From contig QVOM02000001.1 of assembly GCA_003586115.2 (NCBI GenBank), forward strand, positions 14,211,291 to 14,275,290: DNA of 64,000 nt, given 5' to 3'. This document shows, in pieces, positions 54,701-58,976 of the stretch (positions are counted from its first letter, which is position 1; every line of letters begins with the position of its first letter). The stretch is from Salvator merianae (Eukaryota > Chordata > Lepidosauria > Squamata > Teiidae). Under the pieces are notes generated by a model that saw only the letters and a list, made by a program, of their open reading frames with translations, was not told where the DNA came from and searched no databases. The position numbers and the translations under genes are program-made.

Positions 54701-55738
54701 TCGAGAAGCATCAAGAAGCGCGTTGCTTGCAGCTGGGTGGATAGCACTATCCTGAGCTCAGTTGGTGTTTTCTTTATTTTTACCATGGATTCTGTGCTTT
54801 TCCACAGTACACCGAAAGCACTTTTGACAATCGAGATGTAGTCATCAGCAGGCACCTGGGGAGGGCGGTACTTCAACAGATCAGCGTAAAGGAAATCAGC
54901 AAATCTCAGGCAGGTATCAGATGGGCCTGAAGCAGCAGCATTCCTCATCAAGTGGTACAGCAGCCTTTCCAAATAGAGAGGAACGTATTGGAGCCTAGCT
55001 GTTACGTAGCCTTCATGGGCTATTTCAGCCAGGGCCTGCAGGCTTTCAAAGTGAGCAGGACAGTCCAAACCTTCACCAAATTGGTGGATGCAAGCCCGTA
55101 GGATTTTGTCACAGGCTGTCATCTGTTTGGATGCTTGGCTTGTACGCTCCACATTTTTTGTCTTGCACCTAAGATAACCCTGAAATAAGAGACTTTTCAT
55201 GTCAGCATTTACACAGTCAAACTTTTTTTGTTAAAACTAGAGAATCCTACAATATTACAGACTTCTTTGCAGTTGGGTAGCAGAAACATATCTATTTATG
55301 ACAAGGATACCCTATTAATCCCCAGCCAGCATGAACAATGGTTGGGGATAATAAGAGCTATAGTCCAATACTCATCCACGATTTACACAAAGAGAACAGA
55401 AGCAGGGTCCAGACTTCTGTGTAGATATTGTGCCTGTTAAAATGCTCCCAACAAGAAGTTTTTTAAAATCATGAGTTATGTCATCTTCTATGTTCCCTAT
55501 CTGCTTAGACTAGTTAAAACAAAACAGTAGATTTTTGTCTACCCTAAAAGCGTTTTTTTTAAGGTACATTACCTACCATGGCTAATATGCACCTAGCCCT
55601 TTAAAAGAAGAATCAAAACCAGTAATTACTTATCGACAAATATCTAGTAAGCCATACCTTCAGCTCTGACAACAAAATCTGAGTTTCTTGGGGTGTGCTG
55701 GTTTGTGCCACAAAATCCCCATCTTTCAGGAACTTCAT
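12360..55738 (-). CDS. ESPL1: ESPL1, separase (complete gene, 30 coding exons, 2169 aa)
   Basis: Separase is the caspase-like (clan CD) cysteine protease that cleaves the kleisin RAD21/SCC1 of cohesin to start anaphase and license centriole duplication; securin and CDK1-cyclin B hold it inactive. I placed 30 coding exons with GT-AG borders. They sum to 6510 nt, in frame throughout, giving 2169 residues against 2120 in human. The N-terminal two thirds is the helical-repeat region. Residues about 1088-1462 hold a conserved Ser-Pro (about S1148, human S1126 region). Residues about 1463-1595 carry two self-cleavage motifs (R1573, R1587). The C-terminal protease domain contains the catalytic His in YAGHGAG (H2054, human H2003) and the catalytic Cys in FGCSS (C2078, human C2029). 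No stop or frameshift was found. The gene is intact and orthologous; exon borders rest on reading splice motifs by eye against the human protein as recalled. Confidence 0.96.
12562..12981 (-). other. ESPL1: ESPL1 intron 30
   Basis: 420-bp intron between the two most conserved protease exons. No repeat or gene was seen. Confidence 0.8.
12982..13140 (-). CDS. ESPL1: ESPL1 exon 30 (catalytic His and Cys)
   Basis: Carries both members of the protease dyad: His in [10 protein letters not shown] (codon 13130-13128) and Cys in [10 protein letters not shown] (codon 13058-13056), 24 residues apart against 26 in human because the intervening loop is shorter. Donor GTAAGTT; acceptor TTCCTGAAG. Confidence 0.97.
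13421..13464. repeat. Exact 22-bp tandem duplication
   Basis: Two adjacent identical copies of a 22-bp unit (GCATGTTAAGAGTTGCTATA + CT) in the intron beside the catalytic exon. Confidence 0.85.
14993..15581 (+). pseudogene. hAT transposase remnant (ZBED-like), frameshifted
   Basis: Two overlapping frames together resemble the middle of a hAT-superfamily transposase. The first (from 14993) has ITDNGRNI followed by [11 protein letters not shown], the usual TDNAxNx...CxAHxLxL signature. The second (from about 15230) has [14 protein letters not shown], equivalent to the PTRW motif, then a helical [12 protein letters not shown] segment. The switch of frame and lack of a C-terminal dimerisation domain mark it as dead. 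It lies in ESPL1 intron 29, antisense to the host. Left and right element ends were not found; low-complexity T-rich DNA at 14230-14820 may belong to it. Confidence 0.75.
16020..16103 (-). CDS. ESPL1: ESPL1 exon 29
   Basis: Encodes [17 protein letters not shown]... up to ...LEKRDLYI, matching the human segment that leads into the catalytic His. Donor GTAAGTAA; entry and exit in phase 2. Confidence 0.94.
16223..16633. mobile_element. Harbinger-like MITE, diverged copy 3
   Basis: About 410 bp with degraded terminal inverted repeats (CAGGCTGTTTACAAG at left; GGGCCGGTTTGCACG as the right reverse complement), similar to the ends of the 10988 and 39830 elements. The target duplication is unclear. 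In ESPL1 intron 28. Confidence 0.5.
16912..17002. repeat. Compound palindromic microsatellite (TA)n(GT)nGC(AC)n(AT)n
   Basis: About 90 bp where TA repeats pass into GT, then a GCGC centre, then AC and AT repeats, making one long self-complementary tract beside ESPL1 exon 28. Confidence 0.95.
17133..17248 (-). CDS. ESPL1: ESPL1 exon 28
   Basis: Encodes [20 protein letters not shown] then [18 protein letters not shown]. The STFYVLNPH...NL block is typical of separase. Donor GTAAAAATT (weaker than consensus); acceptor CTTTTTTCAG. Confidence 0.93.
18159..18263 (-). CDS. ESPL1: ESPL1 exon 27
   Basis: Exactly 35 codons: [20 protein letters not shown] then [15 protein letters not shown]. The KLPWE...LR...VTRLPS motif is a hallmark of the separase protease domain. 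Donor GTAAACAG; acceptor TTTCTTTCCAG. Confidence 0.96.
18450..19250 (+). mobile_element. CR1-like LINE 3' fragment
   Basis: The frame at 18454-18939 encodes the tail of a non-LTR reverse transcriptase ([21 protein letters not shown]...[23 protein letters not shown]). A 3' UTR ends in 'ctggattagatgggctgtggcctgatccagcagggctc' type sequence (in pieces) and an octamer repeat TCTTATGTTCTTATG, typical of CR1-clade elements in reptiles. Oriented opposite to ESPL1; fills most of intron 26. Confidence 0.75.
19411..19584 (-). CDS. ESPL1: ESPL1 exon 26
   Basis: 58 codons, [20 protein letters not shown] through [17 protein letters not shown]... to ...HLILILDK. They align without a gap to the human ...GALTPQDIQALAYGL... 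segment. Acceptor TTCTCCTCCAACAG; donor GTATGTGA. Confidence 0.94.
19758..19791. repeat. (GT)n microsatellite
   Basis: Uninterrupted GT-rich tract in intron 25. Confidence 0.9.
20366..20521 (-). CDS. ESPL1: ESPL1 exon 25
   Basis: 52 codons, [20 protein letters not shown] through ...[14 protein letters not shown]...ELGLLK. The LxCWxGxLLP motif is conserved in separase. Donor GTGAGTTAC; phase 0 at both ends. Confidence 0.95.
21826..21948 (-). CDS. ESPL1: ESPL1 exon 24
   Basis: 41 codons, [20 protein letters not shown] through ...[15 protein letters not shown], including the conserved WWxGRxALDxRM. Acceptor TTTCTTAG; donor GTAAGAG. Confidence 0.95.
22024..22151 (-). CDS. ESPL1: ESPL1 exon 23
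   Basis: Encodes [20 protein letters not shown] then [20 protein letters not shown] to NAK. The GVTVCxL...LLLTRLE pattern is shared with human. Donor GTACGAGC; phase 1 entry. Confidence 0.94.
22329..22560. repeat. LINE/SINE tail fragments
   Basis: Two short stretches of the 'cctgtaagtcaccctaagtg...gggcagggtataaa' and 'aaggtggtttacagc' types, familiar as 3' ends of reptile LINE/SINE copies. In ESPL1 intron 22. Confidence 0.4.
22829..23016 (-). CDS. ESPL1: ESPL1 exon 22
   Basis: Encodes [20 protein letters not shown], then a Glu-rich stretch and ...[11 protein letters not shown]. It matches the region just before the protease domain. Donor GTATGTAG; acceptor ATTCTTAG. Confidence 0.92.
23122..23157. 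repeat. Perfect 15-bp-arm inverted repeat
   Basis: Arms 23122-23136 (AGAGATCTTGGCCAT) and 23143-23157 are exact reverse complements around GATCAG. The 19-bp stretch from 23147 recurs at 28811-28829. Confidence 0.85.
23773..23986 (-). CDS. ESPL1: ESPL1 exon 21
   Basis: Encodes [20 protein letters not shown] through ...[34 protein letters not shown]..., the well-conserved helical segment before the active-site half. Donor GTAAGACT; acceptor TATTGCAG. Confidence 0.96.
24150..24320. repeat. MIR/L2-like or SINE remnant
   Basis: Contains 'cacaataactgtgggtggtaggttag' (read in pieces) and 'ttggcccaaggcatgtag', the pattern of a widespread amniote SINE/L2 core. Boundaries approximate. Confidence 0.4.
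24879..24953 (-). CDS. ESPL1: ESPL1 exon 20
   Basis: 25-residue linker exon ([20 protein letters not shown] to HDISG). It is poorly conserved, but its phases (1 in, 1 out) join exons 19 and 21 exactly. Acceptor CCTTTCAG; donor GTAAATC. Confidence 0.85.
26822..27221 (-). CDS. ESPL1: ESPL1 exon 19 (self-cleavage region)
   Basis: 133 codons of a charged, disordered linker. It starts with an acidic [11 protein letters not shown], has Lys/Arg-rich tracts, and ends with two [D/S]-x-E-x-x-R motifs: DKELLR (26906-26889) and SFEFLR (26864-26847). These correspond to the human self-cleavage cluster. Acceptor TTTTCCTTAG; donor GTAAGTTTGG. Confidence 0.94.
27222..28308. other. ESPL1: ESPL1 intron 18, right-hand gap to MITE
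   Basis: No gene. Holds a (TA)n tract at 27696-27734 and a LINE-like tail at about 28225-28285. Confidence 0.6.
27696..27734. repeat. (TA)n microsatellite
   Basis: About 39 bp of pure TA repeats in ESPL1 intron 18. Confidence 0.95.
28309..28488. mobile_element. 180-bp palindromic MITE, copy A
   Basis: Fold-back element starting GGCCCCTTCTGCACTTGGC and ending GCCAAGTGCAGAAAGGGCC, self-complementary over much of its length. Flanked by ACT on both sides (possible 3-bp duplication). In ESPL1 intron 18. Confidence 0.85.
28966..30089 (-). CDS. ESPL1: ESPL1 exon 18 (large regulatory exon)
   Basis: 1124-nt exon coding residues about 1088-1462. It contains TSSPVLRSK (Ser-Pro at about S1148, codons in 29910-29902), followed by a Cys-rich [15 protein letters not shown]. 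Both correspond to the human CDK1-phosphorylated region. The second half is basic, Ser/Pro/Lys-rich and less conserved. Acceptor TATCTCCAG; donor GTAAGTAAG. Confidence 0.96.
30395..30560. repeat. LINE/SINE tail fragment
   Basis: 'tttatttatttgagaatgtatatcccatcctt...gtcccagagcaggtcacaa' pattern, a reptile LINE-type 3' end read on the opposite strand. In ESPL1 intron 17. Confidence 0.45.
30881..30990 (-). CDS. ESPL1: ESPL1 exon 17
   Basis: Encodes [20 protein letters not shown] then [16 protein letters not shown], a clear TPR-like helical pair matching human. Acceptor CATTCTCAG; donor GTGAGTCC. Confidence 0.94.
31482..31638 (-). CDS. ESPL1: ESPL1 exon 16
   Basis: Encodes [20 protein letters not shown] through ...[32 protein letters not shown] and SEAKAFCLE are conserved in human. 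Acceptor CCTTCTCAG; donor GTAAGAAAT. Confidence 0.95.
32932..33060 (-). CDS. ESPL1: ESPL1 exon 15
   Basis: Encodes [20 protein letters not shown] then [20 protein letters not shown] to VDHG. Acceptor GGTCCTGTGCAG; donor GTAAAAGAT. Confidence 0.93.
33889..33915. repeat. (AAAT)n microsatellite
   Basis: Short AAAT/AAATA repeat beside the donor of ESPL1 exon 14. Confidence 0.8.
33929..34100 (-). CDS. ESPL1: ESPL1 exon 14
   Basis: Encodes [20 protein letters not shown] through [20 protein letters not shown]... to ...LCAQG. VLRxPALQ and KxWYLLR match human. Acceptor TCCAACAG; donor GTGAGTGCC. Confidence 0.95.
34750..35180. repeat. LINE/SINE-derived segment with internal inverted repeat
   Basis: Starts with 'ttatttatttatttgcttg...tatcctatctt', a LINE-like tail. 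A GC-rich stretch at about 34830-35025 is partly self-complementary ('gccatggctttaagggcgggtgtttg' against 'acacccacccttaaagccaaaggc'), suggesting a fold-back element inserted in ESPL1 intron 13. Confidence 0.45.
35241..35360 (-). CDS. ESPL1: ESPL1 exon 13
   Basis: 40 codons, [20 protein letters not shown] then [20 protein letters not shown]. Acceptor CTCACAG; donor GTATCTTGTG; phase 0 at both ends. Confidence 0.93.
36162..36209. repeat. Alternating purine-pyrimidine palindrome
   Basis: Contains the perfect 20-bp palindrome GTGTGCGTGCGCACGCACAC plus flanking GT/AC alternation, in ESPL1 intron 12. Confidence 0.9.
37008..37037. repeat. (GAAT)n microsatellite
   Basis: Seven or so GAAT/TGAA units in ESPL1 intron 12. 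Confidence 0.9.
37520..37654 (-). CDS. ESPL1: ESPL1 exon 12
   Basis: 45 codons, [20 protein letters not shown] then [20 protein letters not shown] to PGYAE, matching the human MQALEVLLLL...LGCPSYA region. Acceptor CTGTAG; donor GTAAGAAG. Confidence 0.9.
37815..39010. mobile_element. 1.2-kb Harbinger-like DNA transposon, non-autonomous
   Basis: A 1196-bp element flanked by TAA at 37812-37814 and 39011-39013. The ends are inverted: left GACCGCGTTCCGAC, right reverse complement GGCCGCGGTCCGAC (12 of 14 match), and complementarity continues inward through ATTTAATC. It is richer in CpG than the surrounding intron. ORFs inside (the longest about 177 codons, 38124-38657) show no transposase or Myb-like motif that I recognise. 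In ESPL1 intron 11. Confidence 0.8.
39534..39673 (-). CDS. ESPL1: ESPL1 exon 11
   Basis: Encodes [20 protein letters not shown] then [20 protein letters not shown] to YRIMGK, strongly similar to human. Acceptor CCCTTTCAG; donor GTAAAACAAG. Confidence 0.95.
39830..40296. mobile_element. Harbinger-like MITE, copy 2
   Basis: A 467-bp element with ends GGGCGTTTTCACA and TGTGAACGGGCC and an interior ('cacagcatgga...gttgcatggtc') shared with the 10988-11409 copy. Near the left end is a palindrome around 'agactaattagtct'. Flanks are TAT and TTA, so the target duplication is eroded. In ESPL1 intron 10. Confidence 0.7.
40496..40685. repeat. Perfect 95-bp tandem duplication with internal hairpin
   Basis: Copies 40496-40590 and 40591-40685 are identical. 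Each unit holds an inverted repeat centred on GAATGCAACCCTGCATTC that extends imperfectly outward to GTCTTTCTC / GAGAAAGAC. The perfect identity implies a recent duplication. Confidence 0.93.
41252..41432. mobile_element. 180-bp palindromic MITE, copy B (diverged)
   Basis: Ends TGGTCCTTTCCACACTGGGC and CCCAGTGTGGAAAGAGTC. The interior is shared with the other four copies at lower identity. In ESPL1 intron 10. Confidence 0.8.
42169..42295. mobile_element. hAT-type MITE (127 bp)
   Basis: Terminal inverted repeats CAGTGGTTCTCAAAC and (reverse complement) CAGGGGTTCCCAAAC, the familiar hAT/Charlie-like end. Candidate 8-bp flanks TTGTATTG and TTCTATAT agree at 5 positions. In ESPL1 intron 10. Confidence 0.75.
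43191..43344 (-). CDS. ESPL1: ESPL1 exon 10
   Basis: Encodes [20 protein letters not shown] then [20 protein letters not shown] and [11 protein letters not shown]. The NDLxYExKxQxDxFLY pattern is conserved. Acceptor CAAATACAG; donor GTGAGAG. Confidence 0.94.
43745..43930 (+). repeat. SINE-like element
   Basis: Begins with a TTG repeat and 'ggtaccacagagtcatggccgac'-type sequence, then 'gtggtttgccattgcctacctcc', ending with a tRNA-like 'gttcaaaccagcaacc...'. The pattern is common to reptile tRNA-derived SINEs. In ESPL1 intron 9; subfamily not assigned. Confidence 0.5.
44356..44500 (-). CDS. ESPL1: ESPL1 exon 9
   Basis: Encodes [20 protein letters not shown] through ...[22 protein letters not shown]. 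LWLYICTxExKMQE is nearly identical to human. Donor GTATTTTGG. Confidence 0.95.
45463..45705 (-). CDS. ESPL1: ESPL1 exon 8
   Basis: Encodes [20 protein letters not shown] through ...[22 protein letters not shown]... to ...[15 protein letters not shown]. [21 protein letters not shown] is nearly identical to human. Donor GTGAGTGG; acceptor TTTCTCAG. Confidence 0.97.
46690..47365 (+). pseudogene. DIRS-like retrotransposon reverse-transcriptase remnant
   Basis: Broken frames resemble the reverse transcriptase of tyrosine-recombinase (DIRS-type) elements: [20 protein letters not shown] (around 47005-47065), then a truncated palm motif, then [20 protein letters not shown] (around 47226-47292), matching the 'lPFGl..aPrvFTKvl' signature. 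Frame changes and a deletion between the SLD motif and the RFC motif remove part of the active site. In ESPL1 intron 7, antisense to the host. The element may extend toward 46430 and 48050, but its ends were not found. Confidence 0.65.
47328..47366. repeat. (GAGT)n/(GA)n/(GT)n microsatellite
   Basis: Short compound simple repeat at the edge of the DIRS-like remnant. Confidence 0.85.
48085..48180. repeat. LINE/SINE tail fragment
   Basis: 'tttatttatttatttaagtatttctatcccatgctt...gtctcagggtgggttacaa' pattern in ESPL1 intron 7. Confidence 0.45.
48846..49039 (-). CDS. ESPL1: ESPL1 exon 7
   Basis: Encodes [20 protein letters not shown] through ...[11 protein letters not shown]...[17 protein letters not shown]... 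to LRLK. CFxLQVE and WVxxKMDA are conserved. Acceptor CTTACAG; donor GTAAGATTTC. Confidence 0.95.
49125..49830 (-). mobile_element. CR1-like LINE 3' fragment, second copy
   Basis: Minus-strand copy of the family at 18450-19250. The frame at 49588-49406 has [20 protein letters not shown] then [18 protein letters not shown]. The 3' UTR follows to about 49125 (AGCCCTACTGGATCAGGCC region read in reverse). 5' truncated; in ESPL1 intron 6. Confidence 0.72.
50234..50270. repeat. (AAAT)n microsatellite
   Basis: About eight AAAT units in ESPL1 intron 6. Confidence 0.85.
50620..51130. repeat. AT-rich segment, possible LINE 3' end
   Basis: Starts with a T-rich tract and 'aagtttattaatgaaacaaaaacac', resembling the antisense 3' end of the L1 at 3791, but no coding motif is seen. 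Weak assignment. Confidence 0.3.
51166..51302 (-). CDS. ESPL1: ESPL1 exon 6
   Basis: Encodes [20 protein letters not shown] through [17 protein letters not shown]... to LPIEK. [11 protein letters not shown] is diagnostic of separase. Donor GTAACTAAACG; acceptor TTAACAG. Confidence 0.95.
51847..52026. mobile_element. 180-bp palindromic MITE, copy C
   Basis: Exactly 180 bp, from GGCCCTTTCTGCACTTGACC to GGCCAAGTGCAGAAGGGGCC. Highly similar to copy D, 1.6 kb away. In ESPL1 intron 5. Confidence 0.85.
52091..52214 (-). CDS. ESPL1: ESPL1 exon 5
   Basis: Encodes [20 protein letters not shown] then [20 protein letters not shown]. It matches human ...WMLEALEGLSGQEL.... Donor GTTTGTATC, a departure from GTRAG; acceptor CTCATAG. 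Confidence 0.9.
52778..52882 (-). CDS. ESPL1: ESPL1 exon 4
   Basis: 35 codons, [20 protein letters not shown] then [19 protein letters not shown]...YFQ and LYTxVVYD are shared with human. Acceptor CATCCACAG; donor GTATGAG. Confidence 0.93.
53621..53800. mobile_element. 180-bp palindromic MITE, copy D
   Basis: 180 bp ending GGCCAAGTGCAGAAAGGGCC. The left terminus is slightly mutated (GTCCGTTTCTGCAC). Flanked by ATT on both sides. In ESPL1 intron 3. Confidence 0.85.
54064..55179 (-). CDS. ESPL1: ESPL1 exon 3 (large N-terminal exon)
   Basis: 1116 nt, 372 codons (residues 28-399), open throughout. It includes [32 protein letters not shown] and [14 protein letters not shown], matching the human N-terminal helical domain that contacts securin. 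Acceptor CTCTTATTTCAG; donor GTGAGCAAA; phase 0 at both ends. Confidence 0.97.
55658..55738 (-). CDS. ESPL1: ESPL1 exon 2 (coding part, N-terminus)
   Basis: 27 codons, [20 protein letters not shown] then ILLSELK, resembling the human N-terminus in length and pattern. The ATG is at 55738-55736; the exon itself runs to 55746 (acceptor CATTCTACAG). An out-of-frame ATG lies at 55745-55743. An in-frame ATG is also available in the upstream exon, so the true start could be five codons earlier. Donor GTATGGC. Confidence 0.88.
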
Positions 55739-57471
55739 TTTGCATCCTGTAGAATGACAGAATGTAGTTAATGCAAAACTGTTCACCAATGTTTGCTGAT
55801 CTGTGGACCAATGTGGAATTTTAAGAAACTCTAATAGGTAATAGACACAAAATGGCTGCCTTGAGTAACAGAAAAGGACAGAAAAACTTGATCCATGAAA
55901 GCTAATGTCTTTTGCTTCTTACCTCAAAGAACAGATGGTGGTGAAGATCTACCTACTCAGAGAAATAATGGGGCTTTTTTTGTGCAGAGGCCAAAGAATG
56001 AGAAGGAATGCTTTGAATGTAGAAAGCATAAAATAAATCTTTTGGGTTAGGTACCAAGAACAATACAGTCAGGTACTAATTGCACCCGGAGACGCTTTGT
56101 TGGCATCCTCAGGCACAGACCATTACTTTGAGTGTTTTTGGTCTGAGGATGTTGTATTGCGATCATCTGGGGAGATCCAGCTAGGCTGTTAGTAGTTCCA
56201 CTTCCCTCCAAAGCTAAAAGTGTAGGAATCTGTGAGAGTGCCTTCTCAGTGGCAGCTCCCAGATCATGGAATTACTTCTTCTCTGAGGTGCATCATGCTC
56301 CAATACGCTACACTTTTAGATGGTTGGGAAAGGCACACTTCTTTACCGTGGCTATTAAAAAAACATGTTTTTCTCCCCTGCATTTAATTGCTTGCCTGCC
56401 TGCCTTCTGGTATTTTTTCAAATTTAATTTACTGTGGTAACTTGCCCTGAGATCATTAGGTACAGGATGGAAAACAAATAATAAATGAAAACAAAACAAA
56501 ACAAAAGCTTTCTTTCTTTTTCAATTCCCAACTTATTTCTCAGTTTCCAATTAAGTAGTCCAAAGGTGGGGGAGTTCTTATTACATTGGGATTACTACTT
56601 CAGTGGTTTCTGAATGCAGTTGTTTAAGTGGTATGACTTCCTTCATCAGCACGCATTTTTTTCTTGAGTGGGCTGTTCCTTAAAATTATGAATTATAAAA
56701 TCAACCTTGTGGTGCAGTGGAGAGCCTACCATGCTATGGACTAGAAGACGAGCATTTAGAGCACACAGGGAGGGCCTGAACCAGTCTTAAACTATGTCAA
56801 AGGATTGCTGTGACCATACAACAGTGGTGGTGAATGATGTTTGCTTTCTTGAGCCCTTTGGAAAAAATGTGGGATATACATGTAAAGTGTAAAAAAGATA
56901 AAAAGCAATTAGAGAAGACTCACTGTAGTCTGGGTCTTTCTTATGTAAATACAAACTTTTTTCCTCAAGATCAACCCCACTCTCCAGATTCCAAACTAGC
57001 TCCTCACCAATACTCAACTCTTAAACCAAACTTCTCAAGCATATTGCTGCTCTTGGCAAATTTAAAAAAAAAAAAATTATTTTGTACTCGCTGTATATAT
57101 TTAGTGTTATAAACCACGATATTCAGCCTATAGCCAAATTCACAAACTTTAAATACTGTGGTTTCCTTTTTTTTTTTTTTTTTAAAGCATATTATTTTTC
57201 CCCAAAACATCTTCCGCCGGCTGGACTCTGCCTTTTAATATAAACCTTATTCAACTATTCTCAATCCCACTAACCTCAATAAAAGCAGCAAAAAAACTGG
57301 ATGTCAGATTTAGTGAAGCATGGGTGGCAATTAGAGTGATGTGGTGACATACTGCTTCGCTTATAAGAGGTCCAGGTTTGTCATATAGGTGCACCACGAG
57401 CTGTAGGATCTTGCACCCAATTTTCTACCATATTACACAAAGCTCTTTTTTTTTTCTTGGAAACAGCCTAC

Positions 57472-57600
57472 CTTGCATCCGTGAGTCTTTCCTCGTCAAC
57501 GGGCTACGCGCGCCCTAGACACTACAGAGCCACCACAGAAGATCATGCGATGCAACAGCAGCACACAGGCGAAGCAGCAGCAGTAGCCCCCCGCGCCCTG
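57472..57600 (-). other. ESPL1: ESPL1 exon 1 (5' UTR, start inferred)
   Basis: The exon end is marked by donor GTAGGCTG (57471-57464) after ...GATGCAAG, in a CpG-rich stretch upstream of coding exon 2. The 5' limit (57600) is a guess, set by the promoter motifs. Spliced to exon 2, an ATG at 57480-57478 reads in frame into the separase start (MQGCK before MKFLK). Confidence 0.6.
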
Positions 57601-57700
57601 TTCAAACCGACGCCTCCGGCCAATCATCAGCGGCGCTGCGTTGTAGCTCCGCCTTTTTCCGGTCCATTGCTTGCTGGGACTTACTATGGCGTAATGGCAG
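57601..57700 (-). promoter_or_regulatory. ESPL1: ESPL1 promoter with CDE/CHR-like and CCAAT elements
   Basis: On the minus strand an NF-Y-type ATTGG (57624-57620) is followed by GGCG, four bases (TCGG), then TTTGAA (57606-57601). This spacing mimics the tandem CDE/CHR of late cell-cycle genes bound by DREAM/MuvB. There is also a GC-rich CTCCGCC on the plus strand at about 57648. A G2/M promoter fits separase biology; the motif reading is direct, the function inferred. Confidence 0.6.
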
Positions 57701-57728
57701 GAGCATCGTCGTCCGAATGTGCAGCTTA

Positions 57729-57870
57729 AGCATATGCCTGTATTTTACTATTGCAAAAACGACTGCTACCGAAATCGGCTCGGAGCAACATAAAGTAAAC
57801 TAAGTTTATGTTGCTCCGAGCACATTTCGGTGGCAGTCGTTTTAGCAGTAGTCAAGTGCATACGCTATAC
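57729..57870. repeat. Near-perfect inverted repeat (hairpin) between ESPL1 and PUDP-like gene
   Basis: Arms 57758-57794 and 57805-57841 are complementary at 34 of 37 positions around a 10-base loop. Weaker complementarity continues outward to about 57729 and 57870. It resembles a hairpin MITE, but no duplicated target site was recognised. Confidence 0.85.
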
Positions 57871-58840
57871 TTTCCGTAGTGGAGTTTGCAACGAGAGTTT
57901 CTTCCCCATCTTAGGCCGTAAAGAAATAAAAAATTAATACATATACATATATACGTAATGTAAACGTGGGGAGTCTGATAATCGCGCTAACTCTGTGACG
58001 AGGAGAAGGGAAGCCCAAGCTCCTCGGTTGCAATTAAAGCAGTGGGTTCTGCCTCACGAAAGCTGCAATATGGCTGTGGCGTTTTAAAGTTCCCTTCAAT
58101 GCTTGGGGCTGGAATTGACGCTTGTTCTGTTGTGCTCTTCCACACTAGCTAAATTTACAATTTACGCTTTTGGAAGCAAACCGGTTAGTTGTCAGTCATT
58201 TGTTCTACCAAAAAAAAAGTTAATTTCGGTATCACCAAGAATGTGCCAAGGGGAATGTACTGAATTTAAAAGCATCCGAGGAGCGGGGACAAAAATATTT
58301 GATAAAGGGAAAAGAACTGGACGCTTAGTTTGGCCGGTCACTTTATCGATGGGCTTATGCAGTCCGAGGCATGAAAGAAAAGCCAGTGCACAGAGCAGGA
58401 ACAAAGCTCCCATTGCTTCAGACACTTAGGATTCGGGATCAATCGATTGAAGCCACTGGAAGAATGAGAGATCTGCGGCCCTCCGCGTATTGTTTGCAGT
58501 TTGCATTCTAACTAAGGTAAGCGTATACGAAATGGGTTGGCCAGGCGATTACAGTTCTTTCTCCGCTTGACAGTAACCGCTTTACTGCCTTACTTAACCT
58601 CAGACAATACAGACGCACTGCCAATGGATTCATTGCTCATATTTAGGAGGCCACCACAAGCCACTCTTCCATCGTTATCACTGCAACACAGCCAACTTCA
58701 AGACACGACTTATTTTCCAGGAGCAATCTGATATCATTATATTTTTTAACAAGCTTTTAAAACTGGCGCTGGCCCTTTAAAAGACACGTGCAATCAGAGA
58801 GAATTATGAAGGGCAACGCAGCGAATCAGAACAGAAGAAG
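57871..58840. other. Intergenic region between divergent ESPL1 and PUDP-like promoters
   Basis: No conserved coding frame. An ORF near 58103-58429 has no recognised domain. Composition alternates between AT-rich stretches and CpG-containing segments. Confidence 0.5.
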
Positions 58841-58976
58841 CCCTTGTGGTACAACTTCAGTGCGCGCACGCGCAGCAGCCGTTGATCGACGAACGGTTGC
58901 TTTTTGCTCCAGCTGTAGTGGAGCGTGAAGTAGCACAGCAGCCCTGCGGCGAGCCGCTACCTATTGCTTTCACGCG
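58841..58976 (+). promoter_or_regulatory. PUDP-like gene promoter / 5' UTR, CpG-rich
   Basis: CpG-dense stretch (including GCGCGCACGCGCAGCAG) directly upstream of the ATG at 58977, without a TATA box. The dense CpG suggests an active start-site region rather than random flanking DNA. Confidence 0.5.

Noticed and set aside
57457..57729. 90-codon plus-strand ORF across the ESPL1 promoter
   Set aside because: It is antisense to exon 1 and the promoter, and open only because of GC-rich composition.
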